Part shown: positions 1 through 6,405 of the stretch, in pieces | How positions within the stretch are numbered: the stretch's first letter is position 1 | Layout: every line of letters starts with the position of its first letter | Source: an uncultured Lachnospiraceae bacterium | Lineage (GTDB): Bacteria; Bacillota; Clostridia; Lachnospirales; Lachnospiraceae | Reading direction: 5' to 3' | NCBI GenBank assembly: GCA_910588215.1 | Contig: CAJUQJ010000076.1 | Span: forward strand, 1-10,293 | DNA: 10,293 bases | Notes under the pieces: generated by a model | The model's database searches: none | Told to the model about the DNA's origin: nothing | What the model saw: the letters and a program-made list of their open reading frames with translations, nothing else | Made by a program: the position numbers and the translations under genes

Positions 1-105
1 AAAAGACCCCGGAGGGGTTATAGCAAACCACCAGCAGAGCTGGTGGTACTGACTTGGTTTTAATACTTTTATATTTCCGGTGTTACTGCCATGGTATAGT
101 ATCAT
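1..105 (-). pseudogene. 5' end of a DUF3990-like small protein, interrupted
   Basis: The ATG at 103-105 is preceded by GAGGAG with 8 nt spacing, and the frame is open to the window edge (35 codons). The first 18 residues, MILYHGSNTGNIKVLKPS, resemble the N-terminus of small Firmicutes proteins that begin M-x-LYHGS (DUF3990-like, suspected ADP-ribosyltransferase fold). From about codon 19 the frame runs into two perfect hairpins and encodes QYHQLCWWFAITPPG, which does not look like the continuation of such a protein. I infer that the gene was cut near 47-55 by insertion of another element or by a deletion. A good promoter at 142-171 still points into it. The function is unknown; the family call rests on the short N-terminal motif only. 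Confidence 0.5.
6..47. repeat. Two adjacent perfect hairpins, possible IS200/IS605-like end
   Basis: ACCCC (6-10) pairs with GGGGT (14-18) around a 3-nt loop, and ACCACCAGC (27-35) pairs with GCTGGTGGT (39-47) around another 3-nt loop. The second hairpin lies at the point where the minus-strand gene stops looking like its family. Subterminal, terminator-like imperfect palindromes at the ends are typical of IS200/IS605 elements, so this may be the end of such an element lying mostly outside the window. A GC-rich terminator or a MITE end is also possible. No transposase is visible here. Confidence 0.4.
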
Positions 106-141
106 AGTGGTTTCTCCTCAAATTCCGATTTGCTGAACTGA

Positions 142-171
142 ATTATAACATATTTTATTTTGGGGGCTCAA
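142..171 (-). promoter_or_regulatory. Sigma-70-type promoter for the interrupted gene
   Basis: Read on the minus strand, a perfect -10 TATAAT (142-147) carries an upstream TGn (extended -10). A partial -35 TTGAGC (166-171) lies 18 nt away. It sits about 35 bases upstream of the start codon at 105, with the ribosome binding site between. It is the clearest promoter in the window. Confidence 0.6.
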
Positions 172-280
172 TCTCAATTAATGAAATTCTTAATGATGCT
201 TGTATAAATTTTTCTCATTTTTTCCGACATATAAATATGAAAGCCATTAATAGTAGACATGTGATTGGAGGAAAGGAATT

Positions 281-450
281 ATGAGAAAAGTATATGTTCC
301 AATTACAAAGGATGAATATGCACGGTTTGGTACATTCAAGGATAGGAAATTAAGATAGGACAACCAGCATCCAGCAAAAAGGCTACGGTTACTACACCTA
401 TATACTTTACAGAAGAAGATGCGAATTTTGTGTGCTACAATTCATTTTAG
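281..450 (+). pseudogene. Small unrecognised gene with a frameshift
   Basis: An ATG at 281 follows GGAGGAAAGG and opens a 25-codon frame starting MRKVYVPITKDEYARF, ending at TAG 356-358. The next frame, from 358 to the TAG at 448-450, continues with protein-like sequence including KKATVTTPIYFTEEDANF. Adding one base near 354-357 would join the two into about 56 residues (KLR-I-GQPASS), so the likeliest reading is a single small gene broken by a one-base loss. I do not recognise the family. It is divergent from the truncated gene at 1-105 and ends exactly where the terminator hairpin begins. A genuine 25-aa product is possible but less likely. Confidence 0.45.
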
Positions 451-522
451 ATACCTCTCTGTTCAATAAGATTTTCACTAACCTGCAAGTCAGTAATCTT
501 ATTTTACTCTGAGGTATTTTTT
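451..522 (+). terminator. Long three-part hairpin followed by a T run
   Basis: ATACCTC (451-457) pairs with GAGGTAT (511-517), AATAAGATT (465-473) with AATCTTATT (495-503), and ACTAAC (477-482) with GTCAGT (489-494, one mismatch). The loop is CTGCAA and there is a 7x7 internal loop between the outer stems. T residues follow at 517-522. It starts immediately after the TAG at 448-450, as expected of an intrinsic terminator, but it is longer and more elaborate than usual. Confidence 0.6.
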
Positions 523-579
523 CTCAACCTTCTTTCTTGGAATTCCCTATACTTAATGATACAGGAAACTCCCTTTTGA

Positions 580-753
580 TCAGTTTATCAGTACAATATG
601 TACCTTCGGGCATTCCGCCTTGATCTTCCCCACCGTCTCCTGCCCGTCCATGCCCTCCATGTTGATGTCGAGGAACACGATACCGCATTCCCGTACATAC
701 CCCATATCCGCATAAAGCTCTGTTCCGGAGCTGTATTCCCTTATTTCAAAATC
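580..753 (-). pseudogene. Receiver-domain fragment of a LytTR-type response regulator
   Basis: The minus-strand frame reads FEIREYSSGTELYADMGYV, then IVFLDINMEGMDGQETV, then KIKAECPKVHIVLI before TGA at 580-582. The FLDINMEGMDG motif, with its Asp as predicted phospho-acceptor, and the spacing to KVHIVLI match the centre of a receiver domain of the LytTR (AgrA/VirR-like) class. The N-terminal acidic pair, the second half of the receiver and the whole DNA-binding domain are missing. No start codon or ribosome binding site is visible. The left boundary is abrupt after HIVLI; the right boundary meets the HxlR fragment near 744-756. It is a remnant with no predicted function. Confidence 0.7.
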
Positions 754-977
754 ATGACCGCAGCCTTGACGGCATCACGCAGTCCACGCTCACAAAGCAG
801 CTCCGGGAACTGGAAGGTGACGTTTTCCTCCACCGGGAGATTTACAATGAAATCCCGCCCAAAGTGGAATATTCTCTTACTGAATTCGGCGAGAGCTTCA
901 TTCCCGTCCTGCAGACCATGATGGCATGGAGCGAGACATACCTCTGTCCCGACTGGCAGAATCTGTATGAAAAATAA
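744..977 (+). pseudogene. C-terminal fragment of an HxlR-family regulator
   Basis: The plus-strand frame ending at TAA 975-977 reads RSLDGITQSTLTKQLRELE, HREIYNEIPPKVEYSLTEFG and SFIPVLQTMMAWSETYL. This is the recognition helix, wing and C-terminal helix of the winged-helix HxlR family (the E-x-PPKVEYSLT-x-G signature is diagnostic). The first 30-40 residues, including the initiating Met, the usual CxxxxxLxxIGGKW region and the first helices, are absent, and no ribosome binding site precedes it. It begins where the opposite-strand response-regulator fragment begins, so both genes have lost their 5' ends at one breakpoint. It is probably not expressed as a working regulator. Confidence 0.75.
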
Positions 978-1059
978 CCCGTTCATGCACGAAACGACTA
1001 TAAGCACAAACGCAAACCGCCGTATGAGCATATCCCAGCTGTCCCTATCAAAATCGCGG

Positions 1060-1102
1060 ACCGCCGCATATGGCGATGAACCATAGCGGCGGTTTGTCTT
1101 TT
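1060..1102 (+). terminator. Intrinsic terminator between convergent genes
   Basis: ACCGCCGC-A-TATGG (1060-1073) pairs with CCATAGCGGCGGT (1081-1093), a 13-bp GC-rich stem with one bulged A and a 7-nt loop, followed by TTGTCTTTTGT. It fits a plus-strand terminator for the HxlR remnant. It also lies 12 nt past the stop of the minus-strand metallophosphoesterase, where it may help end that operon, although the minus-side T run is weak. Confidence 0.65.
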
Positions 1103-1105
1103 GTA

Positions 1106-1969
1106 TTATTCGGCATTCAGTTCCACCAAAACAATCTCCGGCCGGTTATTGAAACGCAGTGGTATGATGCTGTTCCCAATGCCACGGCTGACCACCATAT
1201 TCGTGCTGCCATCTGTATACAGCCCGGCATCATATTCAGGGAACAGCCCCTGATTCGGGGCGACCACTCCTCCGATAAACGGCAGGCGGAACTGGCCGCC
1301 ATGTGCATGGCCGGCAAAAACCAGATCGATGCCGCTTCCCACATAAGTCTCAAACAGCTCCGGTCTGTGTGAGAGCAAAATGGTATATCCACCGCCTTCG
1401 CCGTCATTCAGATTTTCTAGTTTCGTACTGACCATAGCAGGGACTTCACCAAACATATCCCCCTTGACCGTAAAATCAGGATCAGCCAATCCCATGAGCG
1501 CTATACTTTCCCCATTCCGTTCCAAAGAAACAGCCTCATCCTCCAGCACGATAACCCCTGCCGCTTCAAGCCCGGATTTCAAAGTATCATATTGCGGGCT
1601 GGATGCTTCATGGTTGCCCGTCACAAAATAGGTCGGGGCAATCTTGACGGACTCCTGCGCGAAGCCAAGTGCTATCCCTACGTCCGTGTGACTGGCATCT
1701 ATGAAATCCCCGGTTATCACGATGATGTCCGGCTTGCTTTCGGACAGTAGTTTTAACAGTTTCGCATTATTTTCTCCAAATTCTGCGTTATGAAGGTCTG
1801 ATACCTGCGCTATCCCAAAACCCGAGAATGCGGCAGGGATACGGCTGCTTGAAATTATAACTGTATTTACCATCAATGCCGTATTGCCCCATATCGTCCA
1901 TGCAGCAAGAATGATGACACACAACACTGTGGTTAGGATGATATTTCTTTTTCGTCTGCCTATTTTCAT
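1106..1969 (-). CDS. Membrane-anchored metallophosphoesterase (YkuE/YaeI-like)
   Basis: A calcineurin-like phosphoesterase with the full set of metal-binding motifs. Numbering from an upstream in-frame ATG at 1978, these are SDLH (D61, H63), GD (91), GNHE (122-124), SH (H204) and GHAHGGQ (H224, H226). One hydrophobic segment (about residues 12-30) after a basic KIGRRKR stretch should anchor it in the membrane with the catalytic domain outside, as in YaeI/YkuE. The GGAGG abuts the ATG at 1978 with no spacing but lies about 10 nt from the ATG at 1967-1969, so I chose the latter (287 aa). It starts 53 nt after the histidine kinase stop with no terminator between, so it is probably the last gene of the operon. 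The natural substrate is unknown; envelope phosphodiester or pyrophosphate hydrolysis is plausible. Confidence 0.88.
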   Translation of the reverse strand: MKIGRRKRNIILTTVLCVIILAAWTIWGNTALMVNTVIISSSRIPAAFSGFGIAQVSDLHNAEFGENNAKLLKLLSESKPDIIVITGDFIDASHTDVGIALGFAQESVKIAPTYFVTGNHEASSPQYDTLKSGLEAAGVIVLEDEAVSLERNGESIALMGLADPDFTVKGDMFGEVPAMVSTKLENLNDGEGGGYTILLSHRPELFETYVGSGIDLVFAGHAHGGQFRLPFIGGVVAPNQGLFPEYDAGLYTDGSTNMVVSRGIGNSIIPLRFNNRPEIVLVELNAE

Positions 1970-2022
1970 AAACTGCATTCCTCCTTCGATGACTGTGTGT
2001 CAGGATAACTTATTTCCTCTGT

Positions 2023-3396
2023 CTATATGCTAACCGGATTTTTTAAAGAAATTTGTATTGTAACTTTCGCGCCGCCCGCAACAGCAGAATTTTCTAAAAT
2101 AATCTTCCCATTGTGTTTTTTTGCTATGGATGCTGCCACATACAGCCCAATACCATAATGAGACTTTGAAATCCGACTGTCATCCTCCATAAAAAATTGT
2201 TCTGTTGCGTGCTTTAAGGCTTCGTCAGAAAAACCTTTTCCTGTATCTGTAATCAGGAAAAAAAGTTCGTTACTATGTTCCTCTATTTCAAAAATGACCT
2301 CTCCACCCTGCGGAGTGTGTTCTACTGCATTAGATAACACATTGATAAGCATCCTTATAAGCAAATCGTGATCTGCCATAATATATGCAGGATAATGCCC
2401 ACAATCCCAATGCAGACTAATGTTGTTCACCGTACATAAACCATCAATTTGATTCTTAAGTTCCAGTAGCAAAGAATCTATACTGACCCTTTTCATACAA
2501 GGTTTATAGCTGTCCCAAGATTTTGCAGCTTCAATCAATGCCTGCACATACTCCTGCATCTGTAAGGAGCTGTTCTCAATGTATTCCGCACACTCTCGCT
2601 GTTCTGCTGAAAGAGAAGTGTCAAAAAGCAGCTCCGTATTGCCGCGGATAATAGTAAGCGGGGTTTTCAGATCGTGTGCCAGAGCAGAAAGTTGGTCCTG
2701 TCTCATTTTGTCATCATGCCACTGCCTCGCAAGGGACTGACGCAGCGCAAGCCTCATGTGGTCGAGCGCATCCAACGCCTGATCCACTTCAAACAGCCTG
2801 CTTTTTTGAATTTCAAAATCTAAATCCTGCTGCTCAATTTTGTGGACGACAGTCAGAAGTTTATCAATCTTTTTTCCAAGATATTTTCCAAATATAAAAG
2901 ATATCACAATCAGAGAGAGCATGATTTCCAGCAGGATGGTAACGATCAAAAGCCAGTCGGCAGACGGAAACATACTTCTCAGGGTCGCATTTCCAAATTG
3001 CGCCGTCATGCGGTATCTCAAAATCAGGATTTCTTCTTCTCTCTCAATGACAGAATAAAGATACGCACCGCCGCTTGTTCTGCCATTTTCCATGCAGGTA
3101 TTCCAGACAGTTGGGCTATACTCCCAGCCGATAGATCCGCCTTTGTAGCATCCGTCTTTTGTGAATAAGACATACTCACAAAGATGTGGTATATCAGATT
3201 CTTCAATTTGCCTGGCAGTTTGAAGGGTATCTTTTTCTCTTTCTATTGCGGCGCTTATACTTGTCAGCGGATATATGGCCCCTATGCTCACGCAAAAAAG
3301 GTAAGCCCCCACATTAACCGTGATTACAATAAAAACTGTAAGTGCAAGGCACAGTGCATATCGCATGAATACTGAACGCAGTTTTTTTACACCCAT
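2023..3396 (-). CDS. Sensor histidine kinase, lantibiotic/CprK-SpaK-like
   Basis: A 457-aa HisKA kinase. Transmembrane segments lie at about 12-36 and 147-170 and enclose a roughly 110-residue extracellular sensor region with Cys73, Cys83 and Cys101. A HAMP-like linker follows (about 170-223). The H-box ALAHDLKTPL has phospho-acceptor His241, the N-box is INVLSNAVEHTP (Asn356), the G1 box DTGKGF (384-389), the F region FFMEDD and the G2 box YGIGLYVA. The ALAHDLKTPLTIIRGN form is characteristic of kinases linked to lantibiotic immunity and cationic-peptide resistance. Its start overlaps the end of the response regulator by 10 nt, indicating translational coupling. The neighbouring LanFEG-type transporter suggests that it senses an antimicrobial peptide. 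The ligand cannot be read from the sequence. Confidence 0.9.
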   Translation of the reverse strand: MGVKKLRSVFMRYALCLALTVFIVITVNVGAYLFCVSIGAIYPLTSISAAIEREKDTLQTARQIEESDIPHLCEYVLFTKDGCYKGGSIGWEYSPTVWNTCMENGRTSGGAYLYSVIEREEEILILRYRMTAQFGNATLRSMFPSADWLLIVTILLEIMLSLIVISFIFGKYLGKKIDKLLTVVHKIEQQDLDFEIQKSRLFEVDQALDALDHMRLALRQSLARQWHDDKMRQDQLSALAHDLKTPLTIIRGNTELLFDTSLSAEQRECAEYIENSSLQMQEYVQALIEAAKSWDSYKPCMKRVSIDSLLLELKNQIDGLCTVNNISLHWDCGHYPAYIMADHDLLIRMLINVLSNAVEHTPQGGEVIFEIEEHSNELFFLITDTGKGFSDEALKHATEQFFMEDDSRISKSHYGIGLYVAASIAKKHNGKIILENSAVAGGAKVTIQISLKNPVSI

Positions 3397-4046
3397 TTAT
3401 AGCCAACCCCCCATACAGTCTCTATCGGAGTTAAATTGTAAGCTGTCAGTTTACCGCGGATATTTTTGATATGGGTGGAAATAACAGAACTGTCACTTTC
3501 CCCATCAAAGCCAAAAACAGCTTCATAGATTTGTTCCTTTGCAAATGTCTGTCCGTGATGAAGTGCAAGATATTCGCAGATTTCATACTCGCTTTTGGTC
3601 AGTGGAAGTTTTTCGCCCTGAAACTCCGCTTCTTTTGCGTTAATCTGAAACATGATGCCCGAGATAGAAAAGGCGTTTTTCTTTTCTCTTGTATCACGCC
3701 GCAAGTGGGCATTTACTCTCGCCCGAAGCTCATCCGTTCCAAATGGTTTTGTAATGTAATCATCAGCACCAATCCCTAATCCGCGCACAATATCAGCCTC
3801 TTGTATCTTGGCCGTTAGAAAAATAATGGGGCAGTCTACGCATGAACGTATCTGACTGCAAAATTCAAATCCATCCAGTCCCGGCATCATAATGTCCAGC
3901 AAAATTAGATCATATTTGGAAAAGTTCATATTAAGTGCTGTGCGTGCATCCGATATCAGGCTGATCAAATGCCTGTCTTTTTCCAGCACACGACGGATAA
4001 GCTGAAGCATTGCAGGCTCGTCGTCTACTACTAAAATATGTCCCAT
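3387..4046 (-). CDS. OmpR/PhoB-family response regulator
   Basis: A 219-aa protein. The receiver domain (about 3-116) has acidic residues D8 and D9, phospho-acceptor D51 in LLDIMMPGLDG, T78 and K100 (TKPF). The C-terminal winged helix (about 125-219) has LTKSEYEICEYLALH, the SVISTHIKNIRGKL recognition region and the terminal VWGVGYKW motif. The start has AAAGGAG seven nt upstream. The kinase gene overlaps its 3' end by 10 nt. The pair lies 174 nt downstream of the transporter operon on the same strand and is most likely its activator, as SpaR, NisR and CprR are for their transporters. The upstream spacer carries repeat copy A, including a second Shine-Dalgarno plus ATG that opens a four-codon frame. 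Confidence 0.92.
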   Translation of the reverse strand: MGHILVVDDEPAMLQLIRRVLEKDRHLISLISDARTALNMNFSKYDLILLDIMMPGLDGFEFCSQIRSCVDCPIIFLTAKIQEADIVRGLGIGADDYITKPFGTDELRARVNAHLRRDTREKKNAFSISGIMFQINAKEAEFQGEKLPLTKSEYEICEYLALHHGQTFAKEQIYEAVFGFDGESDSSVISTHIKNIRGKLTAYNLTPIETVWGVGYKWV

Positions 4047-4058
4047 TGTTCCGCTCCT

Positions 4059-4073
4059 TTAAGAATATATCAT
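4059..4073 (-). other. Four-codon leader frame (MIYS) before the response regulator
   Basis: Within repeat copy A, GGAGGTAAAAATG is a strong initiation site, but the frame stops at TAA after Met-Ile-Tyr-Ser. The TAA overlaps the A-run of the AAAGGAG used by the response regulator, whose ATG lies 13 nt further on. In copy B the same initiation site starts an ABC ATPase. It may be just a relic of the duplication, or ribosomes terminating here could re-initiate on the regulator. Confidence 0.35.
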
Positions 4074-4188
4074 TTTTACCTCCATTCCGAGGCGTTTTAC
4101 GCTGAGGACGCGAGCAGAATTTCAAATTCTAACTGAAGTTGTTCAGTTTGTTGAACTAAATTGCTCATCAGAGAATTTATTCAACCTT
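4070..4188 (-). repeat. Direct repeat copy A (119 bp)
   Basis: It matches 10070-10231 in the same orientation with five mismatches over 119 aligned bases, apart from 43 nt present only in copy B. On the minus strand it contains, in order, the end of an unknown reading frame (RLNKFSDEQFSSTN then TGA 4143-4145), an imperfect AACTGAA/TTCAGTT palindrome (4131-4148), a perfect AGAATTT-C-AAATTCT palindrome (4116-4130) and the GGAGGTAAAAATG initiation site. The missing 43 nt in copy B end in ATTCT, and ATTCT also precedes them, so copy A looks like a deletion product between short direct repeats. Homology stops one base past the ATG. Confidence 0.9.
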
Positions 4189-4220
4189 GTTCTAAACAAT
4201 GACAGGATAAAATCCTCATT

Positions 4221-4967
4221 TCAATCAGAAGATGTTCCACTATATCGTGAAAACCAAAATGCTGCCAGGCCTATTGTACCAAAAGTAACAACGGTACAGA
4301 AAATAATCCCTATCCGATTTTCGAATGTCCCCACAGGATGCAGATTGAACAGATATGCCAAAGCACTTTCCGCGAACCGCACTCCCAAGCCATAAGGAAT
4401 CATATACCACAATCCCGTACCCAGACCCGTCTGCAGAAGCGCTGACAGCAAACTTCCAACCACACCAATGCTTATACATAAGTTTCTCCCAAAACGGAAC
4501 GCTAGGATCAGATGCAGTCCGTACATCATAACATTGCTTCCCCAAAGTACAATCGAAATTATGGCAAAAAATCTTACCGTAAGTTTGATTCCTGTCATAT
4601 AAGAAAACGGAACCCCAAATAGCACTGCACTAAGCGCAGTAGAAAACAGTCCCGCCAAAAACAGGATGACGAGTTTTGAAAAGATAGCTTTATTGCGACT
4701 GGGGAGCGTGAGTATATTTTGGAAATGCCCTGCCTGTAATTCCTGCTCTGCAACAATCTGACAGATAACCGAGATTACAAACGGATATGCAATTGCAATA
4801 ATCTGTGCAAAAGCTGCCAGCTTATTCAGTTCGCTGCCGGACGACAAATGGGAATAGAGCAGCATAAGAGTTGACCCCAAAACCGGAAAGAGCAGATGAA
4901 TCCCCAAAAACCATGAATGCCTCAGCTTATAAATGTCACTTTTCAGATACCGGTAATATTCACTCAT
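4221..4967 (-). CDS. lanG: Lantibiotic-immunity ABC transporter permease, LanG/MutG type
   Basis: A 248-aa permease with about six transmembrane segments (near 19-38, 51-72, 97-119, 132-156, 163-185, 219-240). A cytoplasmic N-terminus has the pattern SDIYKLRHSW, and after the second segment comes EQELQAGHFQNILTLP. That E-x(4,5)-AG-x-FQN-L pattern recurs in the immunity permeases LanE and LanG and in related bacitracin and cationic-peptide exporters. GGGGAGG lies 8 nt before the ATG, and the start overlaps the end of the preceding permease by 8 nt. Known role of the family: the LanFEG complex expels lantibiotics from the membrane to the outside. Assignment as G rather than E rests on order (second permease) and general look. 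Confidence 0.8.
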   Translation of the reverse strand: MSEYYRYLKSDIYKLRHSWFLGIHLLFPVLGSTLMLLYSHLSSGSELNKLAAFAQIIAIAYPFVISVICQIVAEQELQAGHFQNILTLPSRNKAIFSKLVILFLAGLFSTALSAVLFGVPFSYMTGIKLTVRFFAIISIVLWGSNVMMYGLHLILAFRFGRNLCISIGVVGSLLSALLQTGLGTGLWYMIPYGLGVRFAESALAYLFNLHPVGTFENRIGIIFCTVVTFGTIGLAAFWFSRYSGTSSD

Positions 4968-5691
4968 GTGCCCAGCCTCCCCTCGAAAACAATTTTGAAC
5001 TGCCCCATGAAACAGCTAATGCAAACATCAGACTGACAATCACCGCCGGAAGAACATACCCAACTGATAAGAGCGCAGAGCCATCTTCAAGTGGAATCCC
5101 ATTAACGTGCATTTTGAAGAATGGGCATACAACACGGGCCGGGATTGCATAAGGGACAAATAAGAACCATTCTTTCTCAGCACAGACAGCAGATAAAATC
5201 GTGTTCACAGCTAAAGATACAAATACTGTTTTCATATATCCCATGAAACATGCTAACTGCATAATAACAGGAATCTGCCACAAATAAGTCAGGAAAAGGA
5301 GCATACAGCCAATCAGCCCATCCAGAGGAGAAACCGTAACACTTGCCGCCATGCCGACAACAGTTGTTGCAATCCACAGAAAAAGGTTCGTCACAAAGAG
5401 CAGAATAACCAATGCTGCCGTTTTTCCAAGCCATATTTTATCGAACCGTATAGGCAGGAAAACTATGTTCTGCATCTCGCTTTTTTTCTCCCGGGCAATC
5501 ATGCTTGCTGAACATAGCGAAACTACAAGCGGCAGAATCATGAAATACCACCAGTTATATGTTGAAAGCTGAACATAGCTGCCGCTTAACAGATATCCCA
5601 GCAACAATGTGACTAACGGAGCCAAAATTATCAGCTTCATAGAAAAAGTATGACGCATTTTCAAGAATTCAGATTGAATGATAGCAAACAT
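4960..5691 (-). CDS. lanE: Lantibiotic-immunity ABC transporter permease, LanE/MutE type
   Basis: A 243-aa membrane protein starting MFAIIQSEFLKMRHTFSMKL. About six transmembrane segments (near 18-36, 48-65, 91-117, 126-150, 152-171, 206-228) are separated by a short loop with AREKKSEMQNIVFLPIRFDK. The IxSEFLKxRHT start and the E-KK-x-MQNI-x-LP loop are typical of LanE/EpiE/MutE permeases and of CprB-like proteins. It begins 3 nt after the ATPase stop, with GGAGGG 7 nt before its ATG, and overlaps lanG by 8 nt, so all three cistrons are tightly coupled. It should pair with LanG and the ATPase to form the exporter. Confidence 0.82.
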   Translation of the reverse strand: MFAIIQSEFLKMRHTFSMKLIILAPLVTLLLGYLLSGSYVQLSTYNWWYFMILPLVVSLCSASMIAREKKSEMQNIVFLPIRFDKIWLGKTAALVILLFVTNLFLWIATTVVGMAASVTVSPLDGLIGCMLLFLTYLWQIPVIMQLACFMGYMKTVFVSLAVNTILSAVCAEKEWFLFVPYAIPARVVCPFFKMHVNGIPLEDGSALLSVGYVLPAVIVSLMFALAVSWGSSKLFSRGGWAHE

Positions 5692-5694
5692 TGA

Positions 5695-6396
5695 TCAGCC
5701 CTCCCCTCCGGTGCTTCCGACAACTTCCATAAAAATGCGTTCCAAATCCGTATCTTTATGGACTTCACCTTTATAACCTAACTTCCCATTTGAGATAATA
5801 CCGATATGGTCTGCAATCAGCTCGACCTCTGATAAAATATGGCTGGATAATATAGTAGTAATCCCTTTTGCTGAGAAAGAGCGGACCAATTCACGCAGAT
5901 CCTGAATACCGATAGGGTCTAATCCGTTTGTCGGCTCATCCAAAATTAAAAGTTTAGGTTGAGCCAATAATGCAAGCGCTATTCCAAGTCTTTGTTTCAT
6001 GCCTAAAGAAAACTGCCCTGCTTTCTTTTTTCCTGTGTTGGTTAATTGTACCGTGGTAAGGACTTCTGAAATCCGCTCATCTGATAATCCCAGCGCCAGG
6101 GTGCGTACTTTCAGATTTTCATATGCTGTCAAATTATCATACAGCGGCGGATTTTCAATCAAAGCGCCAATTTCTTTCAAATCATTGCGGCTCCAATCAT
6201 GTCCGTCAACCTCTATCCTGCCGGACGTTGGCTTAAAGATTCCTGCAATCATTTTCAAAATTGTTGATTTTCCAGCTCCGTTCGGCCCCAACAGACCATA
6301 AACCGAATTTCTTTCTATACTTAGAGATATACGGTTTACCGCAATCTGCCCTTTAAAACTTTTGGTTAGTTCCGTTGTTTTCAAAATTATGTCCAT
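5695..6396 (-). CDS. lanF: Lantibiotic-immunity ABC transporter ATPase, LanF/MutF type
   Basis: Numbered from the chosen start (233 aa): Walker A GPNGAGKST (37-45), signature FSLGMKQR (129-136), Walker B LLILDEP (149-155), D-loop NGLD and H-loop His186. In place of the usual Q-loop it reads GALIENPPLY with Glu81, the 'E-loop' described for LanF-type immunity ATPases such as NukF, which supports the assignment beyond a generic ABC call. An upstream ATG at 6405 lies one base from AGGA and is too close; the ATG at 6394-6396 has about 10 nt spacing and gives the family-like start MDIILKTTELTKSF. First gene of the transporter operon; upstream 11-12-bp-spaced AGAT repeats may bind the regulator. 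Confidence 0.88.
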   Translation of the reverse strand: MDIILKTTELTKSFKGQIAVNRISLSIERNSVYGLLGPNGAGKSTILKMIAGIFKPTSGRIEVDGHDWSRNDLKEIGALIENPPLYDNLTAYENLKVRTLALGLSDERISEVLTTVQLTNTGKKKAGQFSLGMKQRLGIALALLAQPKLLILDEPTNGLDPIGIQDLRELVRSFSAKGITTILSSHILSEVELIADHIGIISNGKLGYKGEVHKDTDLERIFMEVVGSTGGEG

Positions 6397-6405
6397 ACTC
6401 TGCAT

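Noticed and set aside
3931..4125. Minus-strand 64-codon frame starting MKFCSRPQRKT across repeat copy A and the regulator start
   Set aside because: It overlaps the response regulator in another frame and has no family resemblance; it is a shadow frame.
4204..4216. AGGAT-AAA-ATCCT hairpin just after the lanG stop as a terminator
   Set aside because: The stem is only 5 bp, with no following T run; the transporter transcript could read through into the regulator genes.
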